Below are positions 25,844 through 34,871 of a stretch of 64,000 nucleotides of DNA, piece by piece (position 1 is the first letter of the stretch; each line of letters starts with the position of its first letter). The stretch comes from Sphingopyxis sp. USTB-05 (lineage in GTDB: Bacteria > Pseudomonadota > Alphaproteobacteria > Sphingomonadales > Sphingomonadaceae), in NCBI RefSeq assembly GCF_023822045.1, contig NZ_CP084712.1, positions 496,001 to 560,000 on the forward strand, read 5' to 3'. Made by a program: the position numbers and the translations under genes. Under the pieces are notes generated by a model. It had not been told where the DNA came from and ran no database searches. It saw only the letters and a program-made list of their open reading frames with translations.

Positions 25844-28585
25844 ATGAGGAATTTCGGGAAGCGGGCGTTTCGGATCGCCCTAGGGCTTGGCGTTTGCATG
25901 CCTGCGCTAGCTGCGCCGGCCTTTGCACAGGACGCTGAAGGCGAGCCGCAGGAAATCATCGTCACGGGCTCGCGCATCCCGACGATCCGAGACGAGGGGC
26001 CCTCGCCGGTCACCACGATCACATCCGACACAATCCGCGCCAACGGCTATACGAGCGTTCCGGAACTGCTCGCCGCGATGACTCAGAACAGTGGCGAAAC
26101 GCAAAGTCCCCAATCGGGCAGCAGCGCCGACTTCACCCCTGGCGCGCAGCAGGTCGATCTGCGGGGTCTTGGTCCCAACCACACGCTTGTGCTGGTCAAC
26201 GGCCGCCGCATCGCCGACTTCCCGCTACCCTATATCGGCCGCAGCAACTTCACCGACATCTCGAACATTCCCGTCAGCCTGATCGACAAGGTCGAAATAT
26301 TGAGCGGCGCGGCCTCGGCAATCTATGGCTCGGACGCGATCGCGGGCGTCGTCAACTTCAAGATGAAGGAAAAGCTCGACGGCATCACGCTGGACTATCG
26401 GCATGGCCGGACCCAGCATGGCGGCGGTCTGTCGCACCGCGTGACTGCGACGGGCGGCTGGTCGACCGACCGGTTCAGCATCGTGGGTGGCATCGAATAT
26501 CTCGACCAGCGACCGCTCTGGGGCTTCCAGCGCAAAATTCAGGACAGCACAGATGATAGCCCCGTGCCCTCGACTGCGATCGCGCGGCGTACCTTCTATC
26601 GTGCTGACTATAACGACGACTATATCACGCCCGACGATGGGACGTGCGAGCGGCTGTCGAACCTCAACTTCGGCTCGGTCGGCCTGTTCAACCGCCCTCG
26701 TTATGGCGATTTCTGCGGCAGCAAGGAATCTATCGGCTACGGCACTATCATTTCAGGTCGCAAGGGCTTCAACAGCTTCGCTACCGCGACCTATGAACTG
26801 TCGGACAATGCCAAACTGTTTGTCGACGCGCAGCTTGGGATCAGCAAGGTCCGGCTGATGTACGACGTAACGAGCTGGGCCTTCGAACAGTCGTCGAGCA
26901 GCTCAGACAATTATTTCTACAACAGCTTTACGGGACAGATCGAAGATTGGGGTCGCCAGTTCACGCCGGAGGAGACCGGCGGGTTCGAGATGCAGCGTAG
27001 CAAGCAGACGACTTATAGCATCACCCCCGGCATCCGCGGCAATTTCGGCAATGCCTGGAACTACGAGGCATCATTCAACTACAGCCGTTACCAGTCAATC
27101 GTCCGCTGGCCGCAGATCATCAATCAGAAGGCGAAAGACTTTTTCCTCGGCGTGCAGAATGGTCTTGGCGACGACGATTATCCGTCTTTCAACGCCAACC
27201 CGGCCAACCTCTATCGCCAACTGACGCCCGCCGAATATGACAGCATCTCGGCCGATACAGTCTATCGTCCATACAGCTGGACAAACAACGCGCAGGTGAC
27301 GCTGACGAACGGCGAGCTGTTCCAGCTGCCGGCTGGCGCGGTCGGGGTTGCCGTCGTCGCAGAATATGGCAAGCAGGGTTACAACCTCCGTCCGGACCCG
27401 CTCGCGCTCACCGATTATTACTATAGCTGGAAGGACAGCGATGGCTCCGGCAAGCGCAGCCATGCCGCGGTCGGCGGCGAAGTGCGCGTACCCGTACTTG
27501 ATTTCGTGACGCTGACCGGTGCCGGCCGCTACGACCGTTTCGGCTACGCCGGGCGCCACGCCGACAAATTCACCTATAATGGTGGCATCGAGGTGCGCCC
27601 GACGCATAGCCTGCTGTTCCGTGCTGCTTATGGCACCGCCTTCCGCGCGCCAGACCTCCATTATCTGTTCACCGGGCCGGGCAATGTCGAAAGCAGCGTG
27701 ATCGACTATTATACCTGTCGGCAGGACGATCCTGGTGCCGGGATCAGCGACTGCGAAGATTATGACGTCGATATCGTCGCGCAGCGCAGCGGTAACCGCG
27801 ACCTCAAGGCCGAAACCGGCAAGACGCTGACTGCCGGGCTGGTTTTCGCGCCCTCGAACCGGATCAGCCTCTCGGTCGACTATTTCCGCGTGTCACTCGA
27901 CAATCAGGTCAATGATTTGCGCGCCAGCGAACTGACGCGCGACGAGGCTGATTGCCGACCCGATGGCGCCGGGAACACCGCGCTCGACCCGAATTCGCCA
28001 ACCTGTCAGGCGGCGCTCGCACGCGTCAACCGCTTCGCGACCGGTGCGCTGGCTGGCGAGATCGAATCCATCTCGATAAACCCGATCAATGTCGCGCGCG
28101 AAAAGACGAGCGGCATCGACATCGCCTTCCGCGGTACACTTCCGACCAGTTTTGGCGACTTCACCCTGTCACTCGCGCACAGCCATGTCTTCAAGCACAC
28201 TTTGATCCAGTACACGGGCGATCCGATCGAGAACAAGCTGGCGGCGGACAGCGGCTATTATCTGCCGCGCGACAAGTCGAACGGCAGCATCACCTGGGCA
28301 TCCGATGGGGTGCAGTTCACCTTCTCGGGCACGCGCCTCGGCAAGCTGCCGAACTATGATGAGGATGCCTTTATCAAGGCTAGCTATCTGTTCAACGCGA
28401 CGCTGCAATATGATTTCACTGATCATATGCGCGGGTCGCTGACGGTACGGAACGTGTTCGACAAGAACCCTGTGAAAGACCCGACTTGGTCGAGCTATCC
28501 CTATTACAACACCAGCTGGTTCGACAGCGTCGGCCGCAGCGTCTTCCTGCAGCTGACCTACAAGCTCGGCGGTTCGCCGCTTTGA
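25844..28585 (+). CDS. TonB-dependent receptor next to cyanophycinase fusion
   Basis: An outer-membrane receptor of 913 residues. The signal peptide ends APAFAQD, then the TonB-box-like QEIIVTGSRIP. The plug domain contains VDLRGLGPNHTLVLVNGRR and VEILSGAASAIYGSDAIAGVVNF. The large barrel ends in FLQLTYKLGGSPL. This belongs to the proteobacterial group with the LGxxRTLVLVNGRR plug motif, different from the Caulobacter-type receptors at 822 and 55746. Divergence from the cyanophycinase fusion suggests that peptides or polyaspartate fragments are imported, but such receptors also take up other ligands. A hairpin terminator follows directly. Confidence 0.93.
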   Translation: MRNFGKRAFRIALGLGVCMPALAAPAFAQDAEGEPQEIIVTGSRIPTIRDEGPSPVTTITSDTIRANGYTSVPELLAAMTQNSGETQSPQSGSSADFTPGAQQVDLRGLGPNHTLVLVNGRRIADFPLPYIGRSNFTDISNIPVSLIDKVEILSGAASAIYGSDAIAGVVNFKMKEKLDGITLDYRHGRTQHGGGLSHRVTATGGWSTDRFSIVGGIEYLDQRPLWGFQRKIQDSTDDSPVPSTAIARRTFYRADYNDDYITPDDGTCERLSNLNFGSVGLFNRPRYGDFCGSKESIGYGTIISGRKGFNSFATATYELSDNAKLFVDAQLGISKVRLMYDVTSWAFEQSSSSSDNYFYNSFTGQIEDWGRQFTPEETGGFEMQRSKQTTYSITPGIRGNFGNAWNYEASFNYSRYQSIVRWPQIINQKAKDFFLGVQNGLGDDDYPSFNANPANLYRQLTPAEYDSISADTVYRPYSWTNNAQVTLTNGELFQLPAGAVGVAVVAEYGKQGYNLRPDPLALTDYYYSWKDSDGSGKRSHAAVGGEVRVPVLDFVTLTGAGRYDRFGYAGRHADKFTYNGGIEVRPTHSLLFRAAYGTAFRAPDLHYLFTGPGNVESSVIDYYTCRQDDPGAGISDCEDYDVDIVAQRSGNRDLKAETGKTLTAGLVFAPSNRISLSVDYFRVSLDNQVNDLRASELTRDEADCRPDGAGNTALDPNSPTCQAALARVNRFATGALAGEIESISINPINVAREKTSGIDIAFRGTLPTSFGDFTLSLAHSHVFKHTLIQYTGDPIENKLAADSGYYLPRDKSNGSITWASDGVQFTFSGTRLGKLPNYDEDAFIKASYLFNATLQYDFTDHMRGSLTVRNVFDKNPVKDPTWSSYPYYNTSWFDSVGRSVFLQLTYKLGGSPL

Positions 28586-28592
28586 CGGCGAT

Positions 28593-28617
28593 GGGGCTCT
28601 GACGCTGTCAGAGCCCC
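28593..28617. terminator. bidirectional hairpin between convergent genes
   Basis: A perfect 11-bp stem (GGGGCTCTGAC / GTCAGAGCCCC) with a 3-base loop lies between the TBDR (plus, ends 28585) and the regulator (minus, ends 28608). It includes the stop codon of the latter. There is no strong T-run, so efficiency is uncertain. Confidence 0.55.
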
Positions 28618-30233
28618 GCGTCCTGCAACGCCCGTTCGATAATCTCGCGTCCACCCGTCGCCGCAAAGGGGAAGGAGCGAAGGAAAGTTGCGCGCGACAC
28701 CTGCGGGTCGAGTTGCCGGGCGCGGTCGATCCACTGCGTTGCGCGGTCGTGATGGCCCGACGCCTCTGCGGCGATCGCTGCGATCACTGCGATATGCTTG
28801 TGGGCCCCCGGCGACCGCGCGGCGCGTTCGCCCCACTCGATGGCCCTCTCGTAATCGCCGCGCATTAACGCGCTGACCGACCGCACGCCCAGCATTGCAT
28901 AACGCAGCGGATCGAGCGGGCTCAGGCGCAACGCCAGCTCGGCATTTTCGTCGCTGTGCGCGACGTCGCACTGGGTCATCTCGGCCCAGGCTTTCGAATA
29001 GATCGCCTGCGCATAATTGGGGCTGAGCGCGATCGCCGCCGATAGCCGTTCCATGCTTTCGGGCACCGCGTCGGCGAACCACAGCGATCGTCCGAGGTTG
29101 AGGTGCGCAAAGGGATCTAGCGGGTCGCATTGCACCGCGCGCTCGGCAAACGCGCGCGCCTGTTCAGCCATTGCGTCGGGATCGGGCGAATATTGCAGGA
29201 AGCAATCCTGAAAGCGCGTGAAGGACAGGCCGGACAGCGCGCGCGAGAAATTGGGATCGCGCGCGAGCGCCTGCGCGAACAGCGCCGCCGCACGCGCATT
29301 GTCCGACCGGTTGAAGCGGAACATATGGTCGAGCCCGAGGTGATAGGAGGACCAGGCGTCTAGCCCGCCCTCGGGCATCCGGCGCGCGCGCTCCACCTCG
29401 TTCTGGATGATGCGCGTTTCCAGATTGGCGATCACGGCTTCGAGTACCTCGCAGCGAAGCTCGTGCAGTTCGTCGCGGCCGGCGGAGAAGCGGTCCGCCC
29501 ACACCACCGCGCCGTCGCATGTTCGCGCCAGCGTTACCGACAGGATGACCTTGCCGCGTGCCTCCTCAAGCGTCCCCGTCAGGCAATAACGAACATTCAG
29601 CGCCGCGCCGACCTGTTCGCACCCAATATCCTGCCCGCGAAAGCGGAAGGTCGATGTCCGCGCGATCACCAGCAGCCAGCGGAGGCGCGACAGGTCGCCG
29701 ATCAATTCGTCGGCGAGCGCGTCGGCGACGATCGACAGCGGGCCAGGGCCGCCGACGAGGTGAAAGGGAAGGACGGCGATCGACGGACGCTCTTCCGCCG
29801 CGGCCGGGGCGGGCGCCGGTTCGGTTACTGTCGCGGCAAGGAAGGGCACTTGCTCGGGGGTCTGATCGAACATTACCTGCGCGCCGAACCGAAAACCCTT
29901 GCCGTGCACGGTTCTGATGAAGCGCTGTTCCTTGCCGTCGTCACCCAGCGCCTGCCGCGCCGCCTTGATGCGCGAGGCGACCGCGGCTTCGGACACGATC
30001 CGCCCGCCCCAGATCTTCTCGATAATCTCGTCTTTGCTGACGAGGCGGTCGGCATTGCTCGCGAGCAGGATCAGCAGCGACAGAACCTGCGGTTCAAGAT
30101 GCTTTGCCTGCCCCCGCTCGCGAAGTTCGAACTTGCCGGGATCGAGCTGGAAACCTTCAAAGCGGTAGATCAGGGCGGCGCCGAACGACAAACCAGCATT
30201 TCTCCATAAATTCTCCATGCCGTCTTCAAGCAT
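28608..30233 (-). CDS. CadC/HilA-like winged-helix regulator with TPR repeats
   Basis: A protein of 541 residues (an in-frame ATG at 30218 is an alternative start). Residues about 22-115 are an OmpR/ToxR-type winged helix (FEGFQLDPGKFELRERG, VSKDEIIEKIWGG, FIRTVHGKGFRF). A FlgO/TolB-like stretch follows (RPSIAVLPFHLVGG, LADELIGDLSRLRWL, YCLTGTLEEARGKV). The C-terminal half is TPR-like helical repeats (ALARDPNFSRAL, CDPLDPFAHLNLGRS, ALSPNYAQAIYSKA). There is no membrane helix between the domains, so unlike CadC it is cytoplasmic. It is divergent from a methyltransferase gene. Signal and targets are unknown. Confidence 0.85.
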   Translation of the reverse strand: MLEDGMENLWRNAGLSFGAALIYRFEGFQLDPGKFELRERGQAKHLEPQVLSLLILLASNADRLVSKDEIIEKIWGGRIVSEAAVASRIKAARQALGDDGKEQRFIRTVHGKGFRFGAQVMFDQTPEQVPFLAATVTEPAPAPAAAEERPSIAVLPFHLVGGPGPLSIVADALADELIGDLSRLRWLLVIARTSTFRFRGQDIGCEQVGAALNVRYCLTGTLEEARGKVILSVTLARTCDGAVVWADRFSAGRDELHELRCEVLEAVIANLETRIIQNEVERARRMPEGGLDAWSSYHLGLDHMFRFNRSDNARAAALFAQALARDPNFSRALSGLSFTRFQDCFLQYSPDPDAMAEQARAFAERAVQCDPLDPFAHLNLGRSLWFADAVPESMERLSAAIALSPNYAQAIYSKAWAEMTQCDVAHSDENAELALRLSPLDPLRYAMLGVRSVSALMRGDYERAIEWGERAARSPGAHKHIAVIAAIAAEASGHHDRATQWIDRARQLDPQVSRATFLRSFPFAATGGREIIERALQDAGL

Positions 30234-30299
30234 GGGACCACGGAAAACCTATTGAGCGTTCCATCGAGCTATCCCCCGGCTCGGACCAAGGAGACTATA

Positions 30300-31178
30300 G
30301 TGACGCTCACAACCATCAAGCCGGATGCGGCCCCCACCGCGCCGCAGACCGAAAACCTATCAACCCCCGCCAACCCGAACAAGGCCCTTTGGGAGAAGGG
30401 GGATTTTACCCGTCTCGCGGCCTGCATGCGTGAAAGCGGCGATGAACTGATCGACAGCCTCGGCGTCCACGCCGGACTCGACGTCCTTGACCTCGGTTGC
30501 GGCGACGGCACGACCGCGCTGCCGTCGGCCTATCGCGGCGCCAATGTCCTCGGCGTCGACATCGCATCGAACCTCGTCGCCGCCGGCAACATTCGCGCCC
30601 GTGAAGCCGGCCTGTCGAACCTGCGCTTCGAGGAGGGCGACGCTTCGCGCCTCGACGCGTTGGCCGATAACAGCTTCGATCTCGTCGTCACCATCTTCGG
30701 CGCGATGTTCGCGCCGCGGCCGCTCGACACCGCGGCGGAAATGGTCCGCGTGACGCGTCCCGGCGGCCGTATCGTGATGGGCAACTGGATCCCCGGCGAT
30801 CCGACCCTCATCGCGCATGTGCTCAAAATCTGCGCCGCCTACACGCCGCCGCCGCCCGAAGGCTTCGTCAGCCCGGTGACGTGGGGACAGGAAGATGTCG
30901 TGCGTGAGCGCTTCGCCGCCGCGGGCATCGCGCAGGACCGTATCGACTGCGAACGCGCGACCTACACCTTCCGTTTTGCCGGAACGCCGCGTGAGTTCCT
31001 CGCGATTTTCCGCGACTATTACGGCCCGACGATGAACGCCTTCGCGGCGGCCGAGGCGAGCGGCCGTCGTGCGGAGTTGCAGACCGAGCTTGAGCAGTTG
31101 TTCGAACGCGAAAATCGTGGCGGCGCCGATCGCACCGAGATACCGGCAACCTATCTCAAGGTCATCGTACGCAAATAA
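30300..31178 (+). CDS. class I SAM-dependent methyltransferase
   Basis: A soluble protein of 292 residues. GTG 30300 is chosen because AAGGAG lies six bases upstream; the frame itself opens earlier. The SAM-binding glycine loop is VLDLGCGDGTTALP near residue 60, followed by VLGVDIASNLVAAG and DLVVTIFGAMFAPRPLDTAA (motif II region) and VTRPGGRIVMGNW. It resembles the UbiE/Methyltransf_25 group acting on small molecules. The substrate cannot be told. The nearest partner is the divergent CadC-like regulator, which may control it from the 66-base shared upstream region. Confidence 0.88.
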   Translation: MTLTTIKPDAAPTAPQTENLSTPANPNKALWEKGDFTRLAACMRESGDELIDSLGVHAGLDVLDLGCGDGTTALPSAYRGANVLGVDIASNLVAAGNIRAREAGLSNLRFEEGDASRLDALADNSFDLVVTIFGAMFAPRPLDTAAEMVRVTRPGGRIVMGNWIPGDPTLIAHVLKICAAYTPPPPEGFVSPVTWGQEDVVRERFAAAGIAQDRIDCERATYTFRFAGTPREFLAIFRDYYGPTMNAFAAAEASGRRAELQTELEQLFERENRGGADRTEIPATYLKVIVRK

Positions 31179-31312
31179 GCGCCCGACAGGTGTAGGCCGA
31201 TGCCGCCCCCGCATTCTCCCGGCGGGAGCGGCATTTGCTTCGCGGGTAATTGGCCGGACGCCGGCTTTGTGGCAGGTCAGGGCATCCCATTCCTTCCTCC
31301 CCCGGAGCCCTC

Positions 31313-32155
31313 ATGCGAACCCTGCTGCTTTCTATCGCCCTGCTTACCTCCGCATCGCCCGCGTTTGCGCAGGATGCCGTCGTCGACACCCATGTCCATC
31401 TGCACAAGGGCGAGGCGTCGCTCGCCGAATATCGCGCACAGTTAAAGGCCGCGAACCAGCCCGTGGCCGCGTTCGGTGTGATGTGGTTCGGCGGCCCGAA
31501 CCAGGCGCTCGCCGGCAATCCCGCCGACATTAGCCAGCGCAACGACGCGCTCATCGCACTGGCGGCAAAGAACCCGGACATGATCGCGATCGCGACCGTT
31601 CATCCCTATGACGGCGATGCCGCGCTGGCCGAGGTCGACCGCGTCGCAGCGCGCGGCGTCCGCGTCCTCAAAATCCACCCCCACACCCAGAAATTCGACG
31701 CCGCCGACCCCCGCGTGCTTGCGCTCGTCAAGCGGGCCGGGGACAAGGGCCTGGTCGTCGTGATGGACAATGCGGGCATCGTCCCCGACGACAATGAAAA
31801 ACTCTTCAATCTCGCGCTTGCGGCGCCGAAAACGAAGTTCATTTTCGGCCATATGGGCGGGCTGGGTTTCCGCTTCTGGAACATCCTCGCGCTCGCGCGC
31901 ACCGCTGAGAATCTCTTCGCCGACAATATTTATTTCGATATTTCGGCGAGCGTGATCCTCGCCGCGGATTCGCCGATCGAGGCCGAATATGTCTGGACGA
32001 TCCGCAACGTCGGCGTCGACCATGTGCTGCTCGCGTCGGACTTCCCGCAAATCTCGCTGCCAAAAACGCTCGAGGCTTTCGCGAAGCTGGACCTGACCGA
32101 CGAGGAGCGCGCCAAGATACGCTCGGGCAACGCGCGAAAACTGCTTGGGCTTTAG
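31313..32155 (+). CDS. secreted TIM-barrel amidohydrolase
   Basis: A metal-dependent hydrolase of 280 residues. ATG 31313 begins a signal peptide (MRTLLLSIALLTSASPAFAQ), so it is exported. Metal-site motifs of the amidohydrolase-2 superfamily are VDTHVHLHKG near the N-terminus, VLKIHPHTQ, FGHMGGLGF and LLASDFPQISL. Family members include decarboxylases and lactone or amide hydrolases; no specific substrate is evident. The final bases overlap the stop of the convergent exporter gene by four bases. No operon partner is visible. Confidence 0.85.
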   Translation: MRTLLLSIALLTSASPAFAQDAVVDTHVHLHKGEASLAEYRAQLKAANQPVAAFGVMWFGGPNQALAGNPADISQRNDALIALAAKNPDMIAIATVHPYDGDAALAEVDRVAARGVRVLKIHPHTQKFDAADPRVLALVKRAGDKGLVVVMDNAGIVPDDNEKLFNLALAAPKTKFIFGHMGGLGFRFWNILALARTAENLFADNIYFDISASVILAADSPIEAEYVWTIRNVGVDHVLLASDFPQISLPKTLEAFAKLDLTDEERAKIRSGNARKLLGL

Positions 32156-33219
32156 ACGATCGCGAGCGCGAAGAGCAGCGATACGGTGAAACTCGTGAGC
32201 GAAGCGAGCAGGACCGGTATGGTCGCGCGCCAGCCCATTTCGAGCAGCAAATCCATCCGCGTGCGCATCGCGGTCGCGGTGACCGCGAGCAACAGCAGCG
32301 CCTTTGAGGCGGTCAGTGCGGCCCCACGCGCCGCCTCTGGGATGGGGACGGCGCTGTTGAGCGCCACCACCGCGAAAAAGGCGACGATGAACCATGGCAG
32401 GGCGAGGCGGCGCCAAATCTGCGTGTCGCCACCGTCCTCGGGCGTCAGCAGCAAGCCGACGAGCGCGACCACGGGCGCGAGCAACGCGACGCGCGCGAGC
32501 TTCACGATCGTCGCACTCGCCCCTGCCGCATCCGAAAAGGCATAGCCGCCGCCAATCGCCTGCGCGACGTCATGGACCGATGCGCCGATCAGGAACCCCG
32601 CCTGCGCGTCGGAGAGCCCGAACCGCGCGGCGAGCAGCGGATAGATGGTCATCGCAAGCGCGCTTGCGAGCGAGACGCCCACCAATGTCAGCGCGAATTG
32701 GGCTTGCGACAGGCGCTGGCGCCCGATCACGCCGTACAGTGCGAGCGCTGCGCTCGCGCCGCAGATCGCCGTCGCTCCGCCAGCGAGCAGCCCTGCATAG
32801 GGCGTCTGTCCCGACAGTCGCGCGCCCAGAAATCCGGCGCCCATCGTGAGCGTCATGATGATGATGAGCGCGGCAAAGGGCACCGGCCCGAGCACCGCAA
32901 TCTGCATGAAGGTGACTTGCAGTCCCAGCACGACGATGCCGATGCGCAGGAAAGTGCGCGACGCGAAGTCGAGCCCGCGATGCGTCGCTTCGTTTGCCGA
33001 GATGAAGTTTAGCGCTAGCCCGACGAGCAAACCAAGCAGGATGATCGGAAAACCATAATGGTCGGATAGCCATGCGGCTGCCGCCGACGCCGCGGCACAG
33101 GCCGCGAGTCCGGGGAAGAGGCTGCCTTTGGGCGCTGTCCCCGCGACGGTTTGCGCAAGGTGCAACTCGCCGAAGAGGTCGCCGCCGCTCGGCAGATTAT
33201 TCCAATGCGCATGACGCAT
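32152..33219 (-). CDS. YeiH/PSE-family putative sulfate/sulfite exporter
   Basis: An inner-membrane protein of about 355 residues with roughly ten hydrophobic segments and the family motifs LGLQVTFMQI, AICGASAALALYGVIG and FLIGASVHDVAQAIGGGYAFS. An earlier ATG at 33252 lies inside a LacI-type operator-like sequence, so ATG 33219 is preferred; no strong ribosome site distinguishes them. The gene is divergent from a LacI regulator. In sulfonate catabolism the sulfite released by desulfonation must be pumped out. This family is found with such genes, and the SmoC-like monooxygenase lies about 4 kb away. Export of sulfite is inferred. Confidence 0.85.
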   Translation of the reverse strand: MRHAHWNNLPSGGDLFGELHLAQTVAGTAPKGSLFPGLAACAAASAAAAWLSDHYGFPIILLGLLVGLALNFISANEATHRGLDFASRTFLRIGIVVLGLQVTFMQIAVLGPVPFAALIIIMTLTMGAGFLGARLSGQTPYAGLLAGGATAICGASAALALYGVIGRQRLSQAQFALTLVGVSLASALAMTIYPLLAARFGLSDAQAGFLIGASVHDVAQAIGGGYAFSDAAGASATIVKLARVALLAPVVALVGLLLTPEDGGDTQIWRRLALPWFIVAFFAVVALNSAVPIPEAARGAALTASKALLLLAVTATAMRTRMDLLLEMGWRATIPVLLASLTSFTVSLLFALAIV

Positions 33220-33240
33220 CGATGTCAGATCGTTTCTGTC

Positions 33241-33253
33241 CAACGTTGTCATA
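33241..33253. promoter_or_regulatory. LacI-type operator, site A (exporter/lacI)
   Basis: Read on the minus strand this is TATGACAACGTTG, identical over 13 bases to the first part of site B at 34822. It lies 22 bases before the preferred exporter start. The second half site is degenerate. A related GATGTCAGAT lies nearby at 33221-33230. Confidence 0.6.
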
Positions 33254-33410
33254 AGGCAGCGTCTTATCGCTAACCCGTGCGCTGGCGCAAGGCTTCTCTT
33301 GCAGTGCGCGGCGCGGCGCGCCAAAGCAGACAACGTGGTCAGCAAGGCCGAACGGGGAGATGCGGAGCCGTGACAGGGATTTGCCAGCCGGGGACGGAGC
33401 GCAAGCGCGC

Positions 33411-34415
33411 ATGACTCGGGCGACAATCAAGGATGTTTCGCGCGTCGCCGGCGTGTCGATCAAGACCGTATCGCGCGTGCTCAACAAGGAACGCTATGTC
33501 AGCGACGACATGCGGCAAAAGGTCGAGGAAGCGGTCGCGCGCCTCAACTATCATCCGAGCCAGGCGGCGCGCACGCTCGCGGGGAAACGTTCGTTCCAGA
33601 TCGGGCTGATCCACGACAATCCCAGCCCCTATTATATCTTCAACATGCAGGCAGGCGTCGGCCAGCGCTGCCGCGAGGCTGATTTCCGCATGATCGTCCA
33701 GCCGTGCGACATCAATTCGCCCGGACTGGTCGACGATATCGGCGCGCTGATCGATCAGGCGCAGCTCGACGGCATCATCATGACGCCGCCGGTGACCGAC
33801 GTCGGCACCGCGCTCGCCGAACTGTTCCGCCGCAAGATCCCCGTCGTGCGCGTCCAGCCGGGCACCGATCTGACCGCGACCTCGGCGGTTTACATCGACA
33901 ATGTGCAGGCCGCCGACGACATGACCGCCTATCTGATTTCGCTCGGGCATCGGCGCATCGGTTTCGTCACCGGGCACGGCAATTATTTCGCCAGCGGCCA
34001 GCGGCTGACCGGTTATCGGCAGGCATTGCAGCGCGCGGGCATCGGTTTCGATGCAGCGCTGGTCTTTCCGGGGCAGTTCGATTTCCAGTCGGGGACCGCG
34101 GCGGCGGAGGCGCTGCTGGCGCTCGACCAACCGCCGACGGCGATCTTCGCGAGCAGCGACGATATGGCCGCAGGCGTCCTCGCCGCCGCGCATCGGCTGG
34201 GGGTCGCGGTGCCCGATCAGCTATCGGTCGCGGGCTTCGACGACACCGACCTCGCACAGGTCGTCTGGCCGTCGCTCACCACGATCCACCAGCCGATCCG
34301 CGACCTGGGCTATGCCGCCGCCGACCTGCTGCTCGAATTCGGCGAGACGATCGAACGGCGGCAGCTTCCGCACAAGCTGGTCGTTCGCGGATCGACAGCC
34401 GCGCCCAAAAACTGA
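33411..34415 (+). CDS. LacI-family transcriptional regulator
   Basis: A regulator of 334 residues. ATG 33411 begins MTRATIKDVSRVAGVSIKTV, with the classic LacI helix-turn-helix and hinge (SRVLNKERYVSDDMRQKV, YHPSQAARTLAGKRS). The periplasmic-binding-protein-like effector domain contains ISLGHRRIGFVTG, ASSDDMAAGVLAAAHRLG and PSLTTIHQPIRDLGYAAA. It lies between the exporter and the MFS/SmoB/SmoC-like genes. A palindromic site occurs in front of the exporter, the MFS gene, the reductase and the isomerase. Effector candidates are sulfoquinovose, its glycoside or 6-oxo-glucose. Confidence 0.93.
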   Translation: MTRATIKDVSRVAGVSIKTVSRVLNKERYVSDDMRQKVEEAVARLNYHPSQAARTLAGKRSFQIGLIHDNPSPYYIFNMQAGVGQRCREADFRMIVQPCDINSPGLVDDIGALIDQAQLDGIIMTPPVTDVGTALAELFRRKIPVVRVQPGTDLTATSAVYIDNVQAADDMTAYLISLGHRRIGFVTGHGNYFASGQRLTGYRQALQRAGIGFDAALVFPGQFDFQSGTAAAEALLALDQPPTAIFASSDDMAAGVLAAAHRLGVAVPDQLSVAGFDDTDLAQVVWPSLTTIHQPIRDLGYAAADLLLEFGETIERRQLPHKLVVRGSTAAPKN

Positions 34416-34476
34416 CCTCACCATAATCGTCACGCTGGCCCCGATCGACATGCCGGTTGCGCCAACGAAAACCTCC

Positions 34477-34550
34477 TGTTCCCCGGCGAAAGCCGGGGCC
34501 CAAGCGGGGCAGCGCGGTCCCCTCTGGGCCCCGGCTTTCCCCGGGGAACA
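34477..34550. repeat. inverted repeat with 26-bp arms
   Basis: Arms 34477-34502 and 34525-34550 (TGTTCCCCGG...GGGCCCA and its complement) differ at one position across a 22-base spacer. It lies 61 bases after the LacI stop and could end its transcript. Confidence 0.75.
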
Positions 34551-34596
34551 CGGAACCGCTCTTCCGACGCCAGTCTGTGACGAGTGACCTTTATCG

Positions 34597-34621
34597 TCGC
34601 CCCCGCGAGGGCGGGGGCCGC
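34597..34621. repeat. GC-rich palindrome of the CCCCCGCGAAGGCGGGGGCC family
   Basis: A compact hairpin (GCCCCCGC, 3-4 base loop, GCGGGGGC) followed by CGCTGG. The same unit occurs twice more, in opposite orientations, at 49666-49754. Confidence 0.65.
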
Positions 34622-34675
34622 TGGATATGGAACACCGCTATCAAGTCGATGGCCGTTAGCTGTGGCGGAAGTAAC

Positions 34676-34757
34676 GTCATTGCGAGGAGCCGCAGGCGAC
34701 GTGGCAATCCAGCGGCGCGCAAACCGCCCTAGATTGCTTCGCTCCGCTCGCAATGAC
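34676..34757. repeat. ATTGCGAG-type palindromic element, diverged copy
   Basis: It starts GTCATTGCGAG and ends CTCGCAATGAC, with a second GCAATCCAG / AGATTGC pair inside. The arms are imperfect compared with the copy at 43646-43719. Such elements are frequent between genes in sphingomonads. Confidence 0.7.
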
Positions 34758-34821
34758 GATGGAAAGGGCTTGTGCCCGACAATCCTCCCGCAACAACGAA
34801 GAAAAGCCTTGTCCTTTCCAG

Positions 34822-34839
34822 TATGACAACGTTATCTTA
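34822..34839. promoter_or_regulatory. LacI-type operator, site B (MFS gene)
   Basis: TATGACAACGTTATCTTA, 32 bases before the GTG start of the MFS gene. It shares TATGACARCG with sites A, C and D. Confidence 0.65.
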
Positions 34840-34871
34840 TCGCCAAGACAGATAGATTCGGGGAGAGACAA

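Larger units (their letters stand above)
34416..34871. other. 456-base gap with three palindromic repeats and an operator
   Basis: No gene was found. From left to right the gap holds an imperfect inverted repeat (34477-34550), a GC-rich hairpin (34597-34621), an ATTGCGAG-type palindrome (34676-34757) and the LacI-type operator (34822-34839), which is next to the MFS gene. Confidence 0.7.

Noticed and set aside
33220..33252. ATG 33252 as start of the exporter
   Set aside because: This ATG is part of the LacI-type operator pattern TATGACA also found at non-start positions. ATG 33219 leaves the operator upstream of the gene.
34676..34757. ATTGCGAG palindrome considered as an insertion-sequence end
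   Set aside because: No transposase frame is nearby and no target duplication was seen. It fits a small palindromic repeat family instead.
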